A DNA stretch of 64,000 nt, from positions 305,178 to 369,177 of the forward strand of contig UCLB01000020.1 of assembly GCA_900473205.1 (NCBI GenBank), read 5' to 3'. This stretch comes from Hyphomicrobiales bacterium (lineage in GTDB: Bacteria; Pseudomonadota; Alphaproteobacteria; Rhizobiales; Rhizobiaceae). The notes under the pieces are model-generated. The model had not been told where the DNA came from, made no database searches, and was given only the letters and a program-made list of their open reading frames with translations. Below are positions 55,182 through 64,000 of this stretch, piece after piece; within the stretch, counting starts at the first letter, position 1; each line of letters opens with the position of its first letter. Position numbers and translations under genes: made by a program.

Positions 55182-55389
55182 GGGTTTTGGTGGGGAGCAA
55201 CAGAGCGTTTTGTAACGCCACTCCCCACCCATCTTCCTGAGGGCAAATATCGTCCGCCTCCTGGGCCAGACGGCGAAACTGTCAGAGATGCCGTCAACCT
55301 ATCGAAAACCACTCCCCGGCCTACCTCCCGTCAGTTGCCATCACCCCGCGACTCTGATCAATCTCGCTCAGGGAACAAATGGTGATCGC

Positions 55390-56328
55390 ATGACGGCTTC
55401 ATTCACGAGCGCAAGTGCATTCAAGGGCATGCTGATCATGGCGGGTTGCATGATCGTTTTGCCGGTCATGGATGCGATTGCCAAATATATGGCTGTGTCT
55501 GAAGGCATGTCGCCTGCGCAGGTGACGTTTTATCGGTTCTTTTTCCAGCTTGTCTGCACCCTGCCCTTGCTGATGGTCATGTCGCCGCGTGCGCTGCTGT
55601 CGGCCAAGCGTCCTTTTCTCAATCTGCTGCGCGGCGTTTTGCATGCCGCCGCCAGTCTCGCCTTTTTCGCGGCGGTCAAATACATGCCGCTGGCGGATGT
55701 GTTCGCGATCTACTTCGTCGAGCCCTTTCTGCTGACCATGATGTCGGCGCTGTTTTTAGGCGAGAAGGTCGGCTGGATGCGGTGGAGCGCGATTGCGGTG
55801 GGCTTCGTTGGCGCGATGATTGTCATTCAGCCGAGCTTCGAGGTCTTCGGCTGGACTTCGCTTCTGCCGGTCGCCTGCGCGTTTCTCTTCACGCTCTACC
55901 TCTTCCTCAACCGGGCGATGGGCGATGCGGACAGTCCGCTTGTGATGCAGACCATGGCCGGCATCGCCGGTACAGTCTTCATGGGCGCGGCGCTGCTGAT
56001 CGGCCATGGGCTGGGTGACGTAAATTTCGAAATGTCGCTGCCCGGCTGGGGCCATGGGCTGGTGCTGCTGGTGCTGCTTGGCTCCATATCCGGCTACATG
56101 CACCTTCTCGTGGTCAAGGCTTTCCGCCTTGCACCGGTGTCGCTACTGGCGCCCTTCCAGTATTTCGAAATCATCTCCGCGACCGTTCTCGGCTACGTGC
56201 TGTTTTCCGATTTTCCAACGGCATCGAAATGGCTGGGCATTGTCATCATCGTCGCATCCGGCCTGTTCATCATCTGGCGCGAGCGTCGGGCTGCCAACAA
56301 GACGATTGCCGAAGTCGCAGAAGTTTGA
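55390..56328 (+). CDS. EamA-family (DMT) transporter
   Basis: A 312-residue ten-helix exporter with two EamA repeats (first from MLIMAGCMIVLPVMDAIAKYM, second about 165-305). The motif LADVFAIYFVEPFLLTMMSA is typical of the DMT family. Substrate unknown. ATG at 55390 with GGTGATCGC upstream; start not certain. It ends 86 bases before the formaldehyde dehydrogenase gene. Confidence 0.87.
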   Translation: MTASFTSASAFKGMLIMAGCMIVLPVMDAIAKYMAVSEGMSPAQVTFYRFFFQLVCTLPLLMVMSPRALLSAKRPFLNLLRGVLHAAASLAFFAAVKYMPLADVFAIYFVEPFLLTMMSALFLGEKVGWMRWSAIAVGFVGAMIVIQPSFEVFGWTSLLPVACAFLFTLYLFLNRAMGDADSPLVMQTMAGIAGTVFMGAALLIGHGLGDVNFEMSLPGWGHGLVLLVLLGSISGYMHLLVVKAFRLAPVSLLAPFQYFEIISATVLGYVLFSDFPTASKWLGIVIIVASGLFIIWRERRAANKTIAEVAEV

Positions 56329-56414
56329 CGAATATAGGCGCTCGCCCTTGTTCCAGAAGCTGAGGTCGGGCAAAAGTCATCTCGACTTATACGCATATAA
56401 TCATGGAGACGAAT

Positions 56415-57542
56415 ATGGACGTTCGCGCCGCAGTCGCTGTTCAGGCAGGCAAGCCGCTGGAAATCATGACGGTTCAGTTGGAAGGGCCTCGCGCTGGCGA
56501 AGTGCTGATCGAGGTCAAGGCAACCGGCCTTTGCCACACGGACGACTTCACGCTGTCTGGCGCAGATCCGGAAGGCCTGTTCCCCGCCATTCTCGGCCAT
56601 GAGGGCGCTGGCATCGTGGTCGATGTCGGCCCGGGCGTCACCTCCGTCAAGAAGGGCGATCACGTCATTCCGCTCTACACGCCGGAATGCCGCGAATGCC
56701 CATCCTGCCTGTCGCGCAAGACCAATCTGTGCACCGCCATCCGCTCCACTCAGGGCCAGGGCGTGATGCCAGATGGCACCAGCCGCTTTTCCATCGGCAA
56801 GGATAAAATCCACCATTACATGGGCTGCTCGACCTTTGCGAATTACACGGTCCTGCCGGAAATCGCCGTTGCCAAGATCAACCCGGACGCGCCTTTCGAC
56901 AAGGTCTGCTACATCGGCTGCGGTGTGACGACTGGCATCGGTGCCGTCATCAACACCGCCAAGGTGGAAATGGGTTCCACGGCCATCGTCTTTGGTCTGG
57001 GCGGCATTGGCCTCAACGTCATTCAGGGCCTGAAGATCGCCGGTGCAGACATGATCATCGGCGTCGATCTCAACAACGACAAGAAGGCCTGGGGCGAACG
57101 CTTCGGCATGACCCACTTCGTCAACCCGAAGGATGCGGGCGATGATATCGTGCCTTACCTCGTCAATCTGACGAAGCGTGGCGCAGACCAGATCGGCGGC
57201 GCGGATTATACGTTCGATTGCACCGGCAATACCAAGGTCATGCGCCAGGCGCTGGAATCGTCCCACCGTGGCTGGGGCAAGTCGGTCGTCATCGGCGTGG
57301 CCGGTGCTGGTCAGGAAATCTCCACCCGCCCGTTCCAGCTGGTCACAGGCCGCACATGGATGGGCACCGCCTTTGGCGGCGCGCGCGGTCGCACCGACGT
57401 TCCGAAGATCGTGGACTGGTATATGGAAGGCAAAATCCAGATCGACCCGATGATCACCCACACTATGCCACTGGAAGACATCAACAAGGGCTTCGAGATG
57501 ATGCATTCGGGCGAAAGCATCCGCGGCGTCGTGGTTTATTGA
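56415..57542 (+). CDS. adhC: S-(hydroxymethyl)glutathione dehydrogenase (class III alcohol dehydrogenase)
   Basis: A 375-residue zinc alcohol dehydrogenase that oxidises the formaldehyde-glutathione adduct and reduces S-nitrosoglutathione. Catalytic zinc ligands are in GLCHTDD and GHEGAG; the four structural-zinc cysteines are in [17 protein letters not shown]; the NAD fold is [23 protein letters not shown] at 56415 follows GGAGACGAAT; an earlier ATG at 56403 lacks a site. No fghA/fghB gene is adjacent. Confidence 0.96.
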   Translation: MDVRAAVAVQAGKPLEIMTVQLEGPRAGEVLIEVKATGLCHTDDFTLSGADPEGLFPAILGHEGAGIVVDVGPGVTSVKKGDHVIPLYTPECRECPSCLSRKTNLCTAIRSTQGQGVMPDGTSRFSIGKDKIHHYMGCSTFANYTVLPEIAVAKINPDAPFDKVCYIGCGVTTGIGAVINTAKVEMGSTAIVFGLGGIGLNVIQGLKIAGADMIIGVDLNNDKKAWGERFGMTHFVNPKDAGDDIVPYLVNLTKRGADQIGGADYTFDCTGNTKVMRQALESSHRGWGKSVVIGVAGAGQEISTRPFQLVTGRTWMGTAFGGARGRTDVPKIVDWYMEGKIQIDPMITHTMPLEDINKGFEMMHSGESIRGVVVY

Positions 57543-57556
57543 TAGCTTTTTAAAAC

Positions 57557-57586
57557 AAGCCCTTCGGCCAGCAGGCCGGAGGGCTT
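57557..57586 (+). terminator. Hairpin ending adhC
   Basis: AAGCCCTTCGGCC and GGCCGGAGGGCTT form a 13-bp stem with one G-T pair around AGCA. No T run, so a weak terminator or stabilising structure. Confidence 0.55.
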
Positions 57587-57851
57587 AAGCATCCGGTCTG
57601 ACTTTTCCGACGCATCCTCCTGCGACGGGCACTACGCGGACTGTCGTAGGTTCCTGCGCTCACCGGCTTGCGGAAAACGCAGGAGAGGCAATTCGAGGCA
57701 ATGGCAATGGCCTCGACCCTCCCTTTCTCCTTAAGCACCCTCCCTTAGACGGTCTGCCCCAAGCGCGGAAACCTCCGTCCGTTCTCAGGAGTAAACATGT
57801 GCGCGCGGAATAGCGCGACTGTCCGGTCCTTCAAGCAAACCCCTCAAACGC

Positions 57852-57884
57852 AAAATCCCCGGGGCAAGCCCGAGGATTTCTTTT
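57852..57884 (+). repeat. GGGCAAGCCCGAGGATT palindrome
   Basis: AAATCC..CGGG/CCCG..GGATTT, related by its CCCGAGGAT arm to the elements at 12889 and 35309, and followed by TTCTTTT, so it may also act as a terminator. Confidence 0.5.
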
Positions 57885-58017
57885 CGAAGATAATGTCTTT
57901 GGTCGCGGCAGCGAGCTCATTCCGTTTCTCGCAAATCCCGAGAAATGCAGGCTTGCAAGATGGCGGCTAATGAAAAGCCGCACTCCCGTTATGAGCCGTA
58001 CCGCTTCCCAAATCCTA

Positions 58018-58791
58018 TCAATGCAGGATCTGGCTGAGGAACAGCTTGGTGCGCTCGTGCTGCGGGTTGTCGAAGAATTCGGCTGGCGAATTCTGTTCGA
58101 CGATCTGCCCCTGGTCCATGAAGATCACGCGGTTGGCGACCTGACGTGCGAAGCCCATTTCGTGGGTGACGCAGATCATTGTCATGCCGTCTTCGGCAAG
58201 GCCCACCATCGTGTCGAGCACTTCCTTGACCATTTCAGGGTCGAGCGCCGATGTCGGCTCATCGAACAGCATGATCTTCGGCTTCATGCACAGCGAGCGG
58301 GCAATCGCCACGCGCTGCTGCTGGCCACCGGAGAGCTGGCCCGGATATTTGTTGGCCTGCTCGGGGATCTTGACGCGCTTCAGATAGTGCATCGCAATCT
58401 CTTCGGCTTCCTTCTTGGGTGTCTTGCGAACCCAGATCGGTGCCAGCGTGCAGTTTTCCAGAATGGTCAGATGCGGGAAGAGGTTGAAGTGCTGGAACAC
58501 CATGCCGACTTCGCGGCGCACTTCGTCGATCTTCTTGAGGTCGTTGGTCAGTTCGATGCCGTCAACCTGAATGCTGCCCGACTGGTGCTCTTCCAGACGG
58601 TTGATGCAGCGGATCATAGTGGACTTGCCCGATCCCGAAGGACCGGCCACGACGATGCGTTCGCCCTTCATGACCTTGAGGTTGATGTCGCGCAGCACGT
58701 GAAAATCGCCGTACCACTTGTTCATGCCGGTGATTTCGATTGCGACGTCGGTCGCAGACACATCCAGCTTTTTGACTTGGGTTTCTGCCAT
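58018..58791 (-). CDS. aapP: General L-amino acid ABC transporter, ATP-binding protein
   Basis: A 257-residue polar-amino-acid ABC ATPase. Walker A is GPSGSGKST (about 50-58), the ABC signature [14 protein letters not shown], Walker [16 protein letters not shown] ([14 protein letters not shown]), and the switch His in CVTHEMGFA. Matches AapP/HisP/BztD. Last gene of aapJQMP; 11 bases after aapM. Confidence 0.95.
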   Translation of the reverse strand: MAETQVKKLDVSATDVAIEITGMNKWYGDFHVLRDINLKVMKGERIVVAGPSGSGKSTMIRCINRLEEHQSGSIQVDGIELTNDLKKIDEVRREVGMVFQHFNLFPHLTILENCTLAPIWVRKTPKKEAEEIAMHYLKRVKIPEQANKYPGQLSGGQQQRVAIARSLCMKPKIMLFDEPTSALDPEMVKEVLDTMVGLAEDGMTMICVTHEMGFARQVANRVIFMDQGQIVEQNSPAEFFDNPQHERTKLFLSQILH

Positions 58792-58802
58792 GATTTTTCC
58801 CC

Positions 58803-59960
58803 TTATTTTTTATGTCCGGTGTCGAGGTGCCGTTCCATGAACAGCGAGTAGCGCGACATGCCGAAGCAGAAGATCCAGAATATGAAACCGGCGAAGATGT
58901 AACCGGTCATAGGTGTGACAGGCGTCGCCCAGTTGGCATCCGACTGGTTGAGATTGACGATGCCGAGGAGATCGAACATGCCAATGATATAAACCAGCGA
59001 GGTATCCTTGAACAGACCGATGAAGGTGTTCACGATGCCGGGAATGACGAGCTTAAGCGCCTGCGGCAGAATGATCAGACGTGTCTTCTGCCAGTAGTTG
59101 AGGCCCAGCGAATCCGCGCCCTCATATTGCCCCTTCGGAATGGCCTGCAAACCACCGCGAATGACTTCCGCCATATAGGCCGAGGCAAAGAGAGCCACGC
59201 CGACAAGTGCGCGCAGGAACTTGTCGAAGGTCCAGCCATCGGGCAGGAACAGCGGCAACATGATGCTGGCGAAGAAGAGGATGGTGATCAGCGGAATACC
59301 TCTGATGACCTCGATGAAGGTTGTGCATAGCAGTTTGATGACGGGCATGTTCGAGCGACGGCCCAGCGCCAGCAGAATGCCGAACGGCAAGGAGACGGTG
59401 ATGCCGCAAAACGACAGGATCAGCGTCACCATCAATCCGCCCCACAGCGGTGTTTCGACATGCGACAGACCGAAATAACCGCCGACCAGCAGGAAGAAGG
59501 CCACCACAGGCAGGATGATGAACACCAGAAGCGCGTTCAGGCTCTTGAACGGTGCCTTCGGAATCAGCATCGGGATCAGAAGCGCGACAAAGGCTGCCAG
59601 AACGAGAAGCGGACGCCAGTATTCGGACGAGGGATAGCGACCGAACATGAACTGCGCGAACTTCGCGTTGACGAAGGCCCAGCATGCGCCGGACTGTCCG
59701 TCCGGCAACGCGCCACCCTGTGCCACGGTCAGGCAGGCCGTGCGGTCCGTACCCGTCCATGTCGCATGGATAAACAGCCACTGCACCAGCGGCGGGATGA
59801 TGTAGACCAGAAGCGCGATAGCCAGCACCGTGAAGACGATGTCTTTCGGCGTGGCGAACAGCTTGGTTCTCAGCCAGTGGGTGATGCCCACCTGGCTGGA
59901 AGGAGCGGGCTCCGGCTGGACCATATTGGCGCGAACATAGGAGATTTGATTGGTTGTCAT
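58803..59960 (-). CDS. aapM: General L-amino acid ABC transporter, permease AapM
   Basis: A 385-residue permease of the polar amino-acid (PAAT) group with about eight hydrophobic segments. The ABC-permease EAA-like loop is [20 protein letters not shown] and the conserved HisM-type segment is [20 protein letters not shown]. The long N-terminal loop with two Cys ([15 protein letters not shown]) is typical of AapM/BztC. Its start lies one base after the aapQ stop, so translation is coupled. Confidence 0.95.
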   Translation of the reverse strand: MTTNQISYVRANMVQPEPAPSSQVGITHWLRTKLFATPKDIVFTVLAIALLVYIIPPLVQWLFIHATWTGTDRTACLTVAQGGALPDGQSGACWAFVNAKFAQFMFGRYPSSEYWRPLLVLAAFVALLIPMLIPKAPFKSLNALLVFIILPVVAFFLLVGGYFGLSHVETPLWGGLMVTLILSFCGITVSLPFGILLALGRRSNMPVIKLLCTTFIEVIRGIPLITILFFASIMLPLFLPDGWTFDKFLRALVGVALFASAYMAEVIRGGLQAIPKGQYEGADSLGLNYWQKTRLIILPQALKLVIPGIVNTFIGLFKDTSLVYIIGMFDLLGIVNLNQSDANWATPVTPMTGYIFAGFIFWIFCFGMSRYSLFMERHLDTGHKK

Positions 59961-59961
59961 A

Positions 59962-61155
59962 TTATCTCTCCACCAGCGCCATTTTCGCGTTGAACCAGTT
60001 CATGATCAGCGCGGTCGTGAGCGACAAGGACAGGTAGACCACAAGCCAGATGGCCACGACCTCGACGGCCTGCCCTGTCTGGTTGAGGATGGTGCCGCCA
60101 ACCGCCACAAGGTCCGAGAAGCCGACGGCAACCGCCAGCGAGGAGTTCTTGGTGAGGTTGAGATACTGGCTCGTCAGCGGTGGGATGATGATGCGCATGG
60201 CCTGTGGCACGACGATGAGACGCGTGATGTTGTTGCCACGCATACCGAGCGCGCTTGCAGCTTCCGTCTGCCCCTTTGCAACGGCCTTGATACCGCCGCG
60301 AACGATTTCGGCGATGAAAGACGCGGTGTAGAAGGACAGCGACAGATAGAGCGACAGGAATTCGGGCGCGATGACCGATCCGCCGCTGAGGTTGAAACGA
60401 CCGGCGACCGGATAATCGAAGGTCAGCGGTGCGCCGAGCGCCAGAAACGTCAAGAGCGGCAGACCGATGATGATGGCGGTGCCGACAATGCCGGTGCGAA
60501 ACGGTTGACCCGTTCTCATCTGGCGAGCCTTGGCCCAGCGATAGACGAAATAGGTGATGACGATGCCGATAAGGAAAGCCACCGGAATGAGCCACGCACC
60601 CTCGCCCCAGACCTGCTTCGGATAGAAGAAGCCACGGTTGTTGAGCACGGTGCCGAGAGGCAGCTGAAGCGAATCACGCGCCTGCGGCAGAATGGTGATG
60701 ACACCCTTGTACCAGAAGAAAATGACCAGCAACGGCGGGATGTTACGGAAGATTTCGACATAGGCCTGAGCCAGCTTGGAAACCAGCCAGTTATTGGACA
60801 GCCGTGCAATACCGACGATGAAGCCGATGATGGACGCCGTGATGATGCCGAGAAACGCCACCTGAAGCGTGTTCAGAATACCGACGACCAGTGCCCGACC
60901 GAAGGTGCTGTCATTGCTGTAGGCAATCAGCGACTGACCGATATCGAAGCCTGCTCTGCCATTGAGAAAGCCGAAGCCGGAAGAGATATTGGCGCGCTGG
61001 AGATTGTGAATGGTGTTGGATGCAATCATCCAGACAAACAGCACCAAAAGGATGACTGTGACGACCTGATAAAAAATGGACCGCGCTTGCGGGTCGTAGA
61101 TAATGGATGTCGCGCTTTTTGAGCTGGACTCCGAGTGGAGCGCTTTGCCTGCCAT
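59962..61155 (-). CDS. aapQ: General L-amino acid ABC transporter, permease AapQ
   Basis: A 397-residue permease, partner of AapM. EAA-loop [20 protein letters not shown] and the [20 protein letters not shown] segment mark it as a PAAT permease. ATG at 61155 with AAAGG five bases upstream; a GTG at 61161 is possible but less good. A stable hairpin lies between aapJ and this gene. Confidence 0.95.
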   Translation of the reverse strand: MAGKALHSESSSKSATSIIYDPQARSIFYQVVTVILLVLFVWMIASNTIHNLQRANISSGFGFLNGRAGFDIGQSLIAYSNDSTFGRALVVGILNTLQVAFLGIITASIIGFIVGIARLSNNWLVSKLAQAYVEIFRNIPPLLVIFFWYKGVITILPQARDSLQLPLGTVLNNRGFFYPKQVWGEGAWLIPVAFLIGIVITYFVYRWAKARQMRTGQPFRTGIVGTAIIIGLPLLTFLALGAPLTFDYPVAGRFNLSGGSVIAPEFLSLYLSLSFYTASFIAEIVRGGIKAVAKGQTEAASALGMRGNNITRLIVVPQAMRIIIPPLTSQYLNLTKNSSLAVAVGFSDLVAVGGTILNQTGQAVEVVAIWLVVYLSLSLTTALIMNWFNAKMALVER

Positions 61156-61260
61156 CGGCACCTTTCCCTCCGTGTGCTCTTTGCGAGCTTCTTTTAACTT
61201 ATTGCATCGGCATCATCAGGCCCGAGCTTGGTTTTTATAAGCTTCGGGCAGAATGCTAGT

Positions 61261-61290
61261 CGGGAGGCAGAGCATTCACCCCGCCTCCCG
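61261..61290 (-). terminator. Intercistronic hairpin between aapJ and aapQ
   Basis: CGGGAGGC and GCCTCCCG pair perfectly around a 14-base loop, 25 bases after the aapJ stop. It lacks a strong T run. Such hairpins after binding-protein genes protect the upstream message and let the binding protein be made in excess of the permeases. Confidence 0.65.
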
Positions 61291-61314
61291 CATAGAGATG
61301 CCGTTTATCGGCTA

Positions 61315-62337
61315 TTAGCGGATTGGCGGAGCGTACTGAAGACCACCCTTGGTCCACAATGCGTTCTGGCCACGCTCGATCTTCAGCGGCGAACCGGTGC
61401 CGACGTTGCGATCGAAGACTTCGCCGTAGTTACCGACCTGCTTGATGATGTTGTATGCCCATTCGTTGGTCAGGCCGAGATCGGTACCGATCTTGGTGCC
61501 TTCTTCGGTGCCGAGCAGACGCTTCAGGTCAGGGTTGTTTGCGTTCTTCTGCTCATCCACGTTCTTGGATGTGACGCCGAGTTCTTCAGCGTTGACCATG
61601 GCGTAGTGAACCCAGCTTACAACGTCGAACCACTGGTCGTCGCCCTGGCGAACGGCTGGTCCAAGCGGCTCCTTGGAGATGACTTCAGGCAGAACGACGT
61701 TCTCGTCCGGTGTCTTCATCTTCAGACGGATGGCATAGAGGCCGGACTGGTCAGTGGTGTAAACGTCGCAACGGCCGCTATCGTAAGCAGAAGTCGCGTC
61801 GGATTCCTTTTCGAACACAACCGGGTTGTACTGAAGATTGTTGGTCTTGAAGTAGTCGGCGAGGTTGAGTTCGGTGGTCGTGCCCTGCTGAACGCAGACG
61901 GCAGCGCCGGAAAGCTCAAGCGCAGACTTCACGTTCAGAGCCTTCTTCACGATGAAGCCCTGGCCGTCATAGTAGTTGACGGTGCGGAAGTTGAAGCCCA
62001 GCGACGTATCGCGGCTGATGGTCCAGGTGGTGTTACGTGTCAGAACGTCAACTTCACCGGACTGAAGCGCAGGGAAACGGTCCTTGGATGTGAGAGGTAC
62101 GAACTTTGCCTTGGCTGGGTCGCCGAAGACAGCAGAAGCGATACCGCGGCAATAATCAACGTCGATACCCGACCATTCGCCCTTGTCGTCAGGGTTAGAG
62201 AAGCCCGGAATACCGGAGCTCACGCCGCAAGTGACGAAACCCTTTGCCTTAACGTCTGCAAGCGTGGCGGCAGATGCAGCCGATGCAGCTCCGAAAATTG
62301 CTGCGCCAATGGCGGCTGTCAGAAGTGCCTTTTTCAT
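61315..62337 (-). CDS. aapJ: General L-amino acid ABC transporter, periplasmic binding protein AapJ
   Basis: A 340-residue solute-binding protein. Sec signal peptide MKKALLTAAIGAAIFGAASA and mature start near 23-26. The family-3 binding pattern GFVTCGVSSGIPGFSNPDDK, GIDVDYCRGIASAVFGD and TWTISRD is clear. AapJQMP of rhizobia takes up many L-amino acids and affects efflux. ATG at 62337 with GGTTGGGAAAA upstream. Confidence 0.96.
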   Translation of the reverse strand: MKKALLTAAIGAAIFGAASAASAATLADVKAKGFVTCGVSSGIPGFSNPDDKGEWSGIDVDYCRGIASAVFGDPAKAKFVPLTSKDRFPALQSGEVDVLTRNTTWTISRDTSLGFNFRTVNYYDGQGFIVKKALNVKSALELSGAAVCVQQGTTTELNLADYFKTNNLQYNPVVFEKESDATSAYDSGRCDVYTTDQSGLYAIRLKMKTPDENVVLPEVISKEPLGPAVRQGDDQWFDVVSWVHYAMVNAEELGVTSKNVDEQKNANNPDLKRLLGTEEGTKIGTDLGLTNEWAYNIIKQVGNYGEVFDRNVGTGSPLKIERGQNALWTKGGLQYAPPIR

Positions 62338-62777
62338 TTTTCCCAACCTTTGTTTCTTATTCGTAATCAGAAGATGCCGCATATCCTGTCGCATACGCCC
62401 GGCTCCCCGCTTCACCTCCCGGTGTGCGCGGCTATCACAATCGCAATTGCCGTCACGGTCAAGTCTCGCCCTCAAGAATTGTGTCCAAAAAACGGAATTT
62501 TTAAAAAATCGTCCTTTTTATGGGCAATTGTCTAATAATTACGCTAAAAAAGGCTAAAATCTACTCAGGCTGTCAGGCAGGTAGACTGAAATTGCGCGCA
62601 TGAGTAACCCATCCGGGTGCTGTAGCACGTCGCGGCTTGCGATTTTGCCGGTGCGGTGCGACAGCATGAATAAACCAGACGCGATTCATCGCAAAGAACG
62701 GCAGCGATAACGAAGTCTTGACCGCAGCGGACTTTAGACACCATCCTCCGGGCATCGATCAGTGAGAGATTTTCAGC
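62338..62777. other. 440-base divergent region between aapJ and metC
   Basis: Holds both promoters. A TTGACC/GTGATA pair on the minus strand lies in 62433-62462; bases 62480-62560 are AT-rich. I looked for a SAM-II riboswitch ahead of metC and did not find its conserved elements. Confidence 0.4.
62433..62462 (-). promoter_or_regulatory. Possible aapJ promoter
   Basis: On the minus strand TTGACC (62462-62457), an 18-base spacer and GTGATA (62438-62433), about 95 bases before the aapJ ATG. Confidence 0.35.
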
Positions 62778-63965
62778 ATGAAACACAAAGACGGGATTTT
62801 TGAAGCCGCTGGCACCAACACGCGGTTGACCCATCTCGGAAACCACCCTGCGGCCAATCATGGCTTCGTCAATCCGCCGATCCTGCGTGGCTCCACGGTT
62901 CTGTTTCCCAATGCCCAGACGCTGGTTTCGGAAGACCAGAAATACACCTATGGCACCCACGGCACGCCAACCACGGATGCGCTATGCGAGATGGTCAACA
63001 GCCTAGAAGGTTCGTTCGGCACCATCCTTCTGCCATCGGGCCTTGCTGCCGTTACCGTGCCGTTTCTGGCCTACCTCTCCGCCGGTGATCACGCGCTGAT
63101 CGTCGATTCGGTCTATTTTCCCACCCGCCGCTTCTGCAACACCATGCTCAAGCAGTTCGGTGTCGAGGTGGAATATTACGATCCGGCCATTGGCGAGGGC
63201 ATCGAAGCGATGATCCGCCCGAATACGCGCCTGCTGCATCTGGAAGCCCCCGGCTCCAACACCATGGAAATGCAGGATGTCGGCCTCATGTCCTCCATCG
63301 CCCACCGGCACGACATCGTTGTGACCATGGACAACACATGGGCCACGCCGCTTTATTTCAAGCCTCTGGACCACGGCGTCGATGTCTCCATCCACGCCGC
63401 CACCAAATATCCGGCCGGGCATTCGGATGTGCTGATGGGCTTCGTTTCCAGCAATGAAAAGCATTGGAAGAAGCTCCACGACGCCAACCGCGACCTCGGT
63501 CTCTGCGTCACCTCCGACGACGCCTATCAGGTGTTGCGTGGCATGCGCAGCATGGGGGTGCGGCTGGAACATCACCGTAAAAGCGCGCTGGAGATCGCGC
63601 AATGGCTGGAAGGCCGGGATGATGTTTTGCAGGTGCTGCACCCTGCCCTGCCCAGCTTCCCGAGCCACGATCTCTGGAAGCGCGATTTCAAGGGCTCGAG
63701 CGGGGTTTTCTCCTTCGTTCTGAAGGCGCAGGAAGGACGCTTCAAGGAGCACTCGCACGCGTTTCTCGATGCGCTTTCCATTTTCGGCCTCGGCTTTTCC
63801 TGGGGCGGCTACGAATCGCTCGCCGTTCCCGTATCGCTGCGCGACCGCACCGTGGCCAAAGGGCCGACGGAAGGCCCGGTCATCCGCCTGCAAATCGGCC
63901 TTGAGGATATTGAAGACATCAAGCGCGATCTCGAAGCGGGCTTCGCAGCTGCGGCTGCCGTCTAA
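62778..63965 (+). CDS. metC: Cystathionine beta-lyase-like PLP enzyme
   Basis: A 395-residue Cys/Met-metabolism PLP enzyme. The PLP lysine is in SIHAATKYPAGHSDVLMG, with the upstream Asp of TMDNTWATPLYF. The tail GFSWGGYESLAV fits MetC, which splits cystathionine to homocysteine; MetB/MetZ functions are alternatives. ATG at 62778 with GAGAGA upstream. Divergent from aapJ, an arrangement known in Rhizobium. Confidence 0.92.
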   Translation: MKHKDGIFEAAGTNTRLTHLGNHPAANHGFVNPPILRGSTVLFPNAQTLVSEDQKYTYGTHGTPTTDALCEMVNSLEGSFGTILLPSGLAAVTVPFLAYLSAGDHALIVDSVYFPTRRFCNTMLKQFGVEVEYYDPAIGEGIEAMIRPNTRLLHLEAPGSNTMEMQDVGLMSSIAHRHDIVVTMDNTWATPLYFKPLDHGVDVSIHAATKYPAGHSDVLMGFVSSNEKHWKKLHDANRDLGLCVTSDDAYQVLRGMRSMGVRLEHHRKSALEIAQWLEGRDDVLQVLHPALPSFPSHDLWKRDFKGSSGVFSFVLKAQEGRFKEHSHAFLDALSIFGLGFSWGGYESLAVPVSLRDRTVAKGPTEGPVIRLQIGLEDIEDIKRDLEAGFAAAAAV

Positions 63966-64000
63966 GCCGGCAACTCACCCATACCGACCTCACCCTCGGG

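Larger units (their letters stand above)
57543..58017. other. 475-base gap between adhC and aapP
   Basis: No gene. It contains the adhC terminator hairpin (57557-57586) and one CCGGGG/CCCGAGG palindrome (57852-57884). Bases 57590-57850 have no recognised feature. Confidence 0.4.

Noticed and set aside
59950-61122. Plus-strand frame of 390 codons opposite aapQ
   Set aside because: Highly charged Arg/Asp/Gln composition typical of the reverse of a membrane-protein gene.
62560-62777. SAM-II riboswitch before metC
   Set aside because: The expected conserved pseudoknot elements, including the CTAAA-type segment, were not found.
1-64000. CRISPR array, insertion sequence, prophage or defence island
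   Set aside because: No spaced direct repeats, transposase, integrase, capsid or restriction gene was seen; only dispersed intergenic palindromes.

Overview
The window reads as core chromosome of an alphaproteobacterium of the Rhizobiaceae, most likely the Agrobacterium/Rhizobium group. This rests on gene content and order: the general amino-acid transporter aapJQMP divergent from a metC-like gene, several DUF1127 small proteins, a surE-pcm-nlpD block beside serS and tatABC, short coenzyme-type names such as ErpA-like/GrxD, and GC-rich coding with AT-poor intergenic palindromes of the type that translate as SLDPRVKPEDD in rhizobial genomes. No database search was run, so species is not claimed. 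I see no insertion sequence, phage, CRISPR array, toxin-antitoxin pair, defence island or replication origin; coding is continuous and evenly rhizobial in style.

Layout. 0-2.3 kb: trigger factor (tig) and a tRNA-Leu(UAG). 2.3-4.7 kb: a nest of very small genes (two DUF1127 proteins, a 61-aa basic protein, an 83-aa secreted protein, a 53-aa protein), each with its own terminator or ribosome-binding site. 4.7-9.2 kb: PhzF-family protein, NAD kinase, a secreted hypothetical, monothiol glutaredoxin GrxD and a Bcr/CflA-type MFS exporter. 9.2-14.9 kb (minus strand): tandem inositol-monophosphatase paralogues, ttcA, glsA and a large L,D-transpeptidase. 15.2-21 kb: fumC, a diguanylate cyclase, an FMN-binding flavoprotein, a Kef-type K+/H+ antiporter and a DUF971 protein. 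21.1-25.6 kb: moaA, two membrane transporters, mobA and mobB, mostly joined by 4-base overlaps.

25.6-41.6 kb is one long minus-strand run of envelope, export, segregation and translation genes: dgt, argS, a 993-aa SPOR protein, nagZ, scpA, scpB, tatA, tatB, tatC, serS, surE, pcm, and an NlpD-like LysM/M23 lipoprotein. 41.7-46.7 kb: an A-type Fe-S carrier, xthA, rpsD, a TerC-family protein and a HerA-like ATPase. 46.8-51.9 kb (minus): EamA and LysE exporters, a GNAT acetyltransferase, a longer DUF1127 protein, murI, a SpoU-family RNA methyltransferase and a secreted hypothetical. 52-57.5 kb: icd, a YidB-like DUF937 protein, a secreted Cys/Trp repeat protein, a glutathione S-transferase, an EamA transporter and glutathione-dependent formaldehyde dehydrogenase. 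58-64 kb: aapJQMP (minus) and metC (plus).

Functionally the window is housekeeping: TCA-cycle enzymes (fumC, icd), cofactor synthesis (nadK, moaA/mobAB), peptidoglycan synthesis, recycling and remodelling (murI, nagZ, L,D-transpeptidase, NlpD-like, SPOR), Tat export, chromosome condensation (scpAB), nucleotide and DNA maintenance (dgt, xthA), RNA modification and aminoacylation, and amino-acid uptake. The least explained items are the small-protein nest, the degenerate Pcm and NlpD-like proteins, the solitary HerA-like ATPase, the exporters inside the molybdenum-cofactor gene set and a set of nested intergenic palindromes. None of these by itself is clear evidence of a new system.
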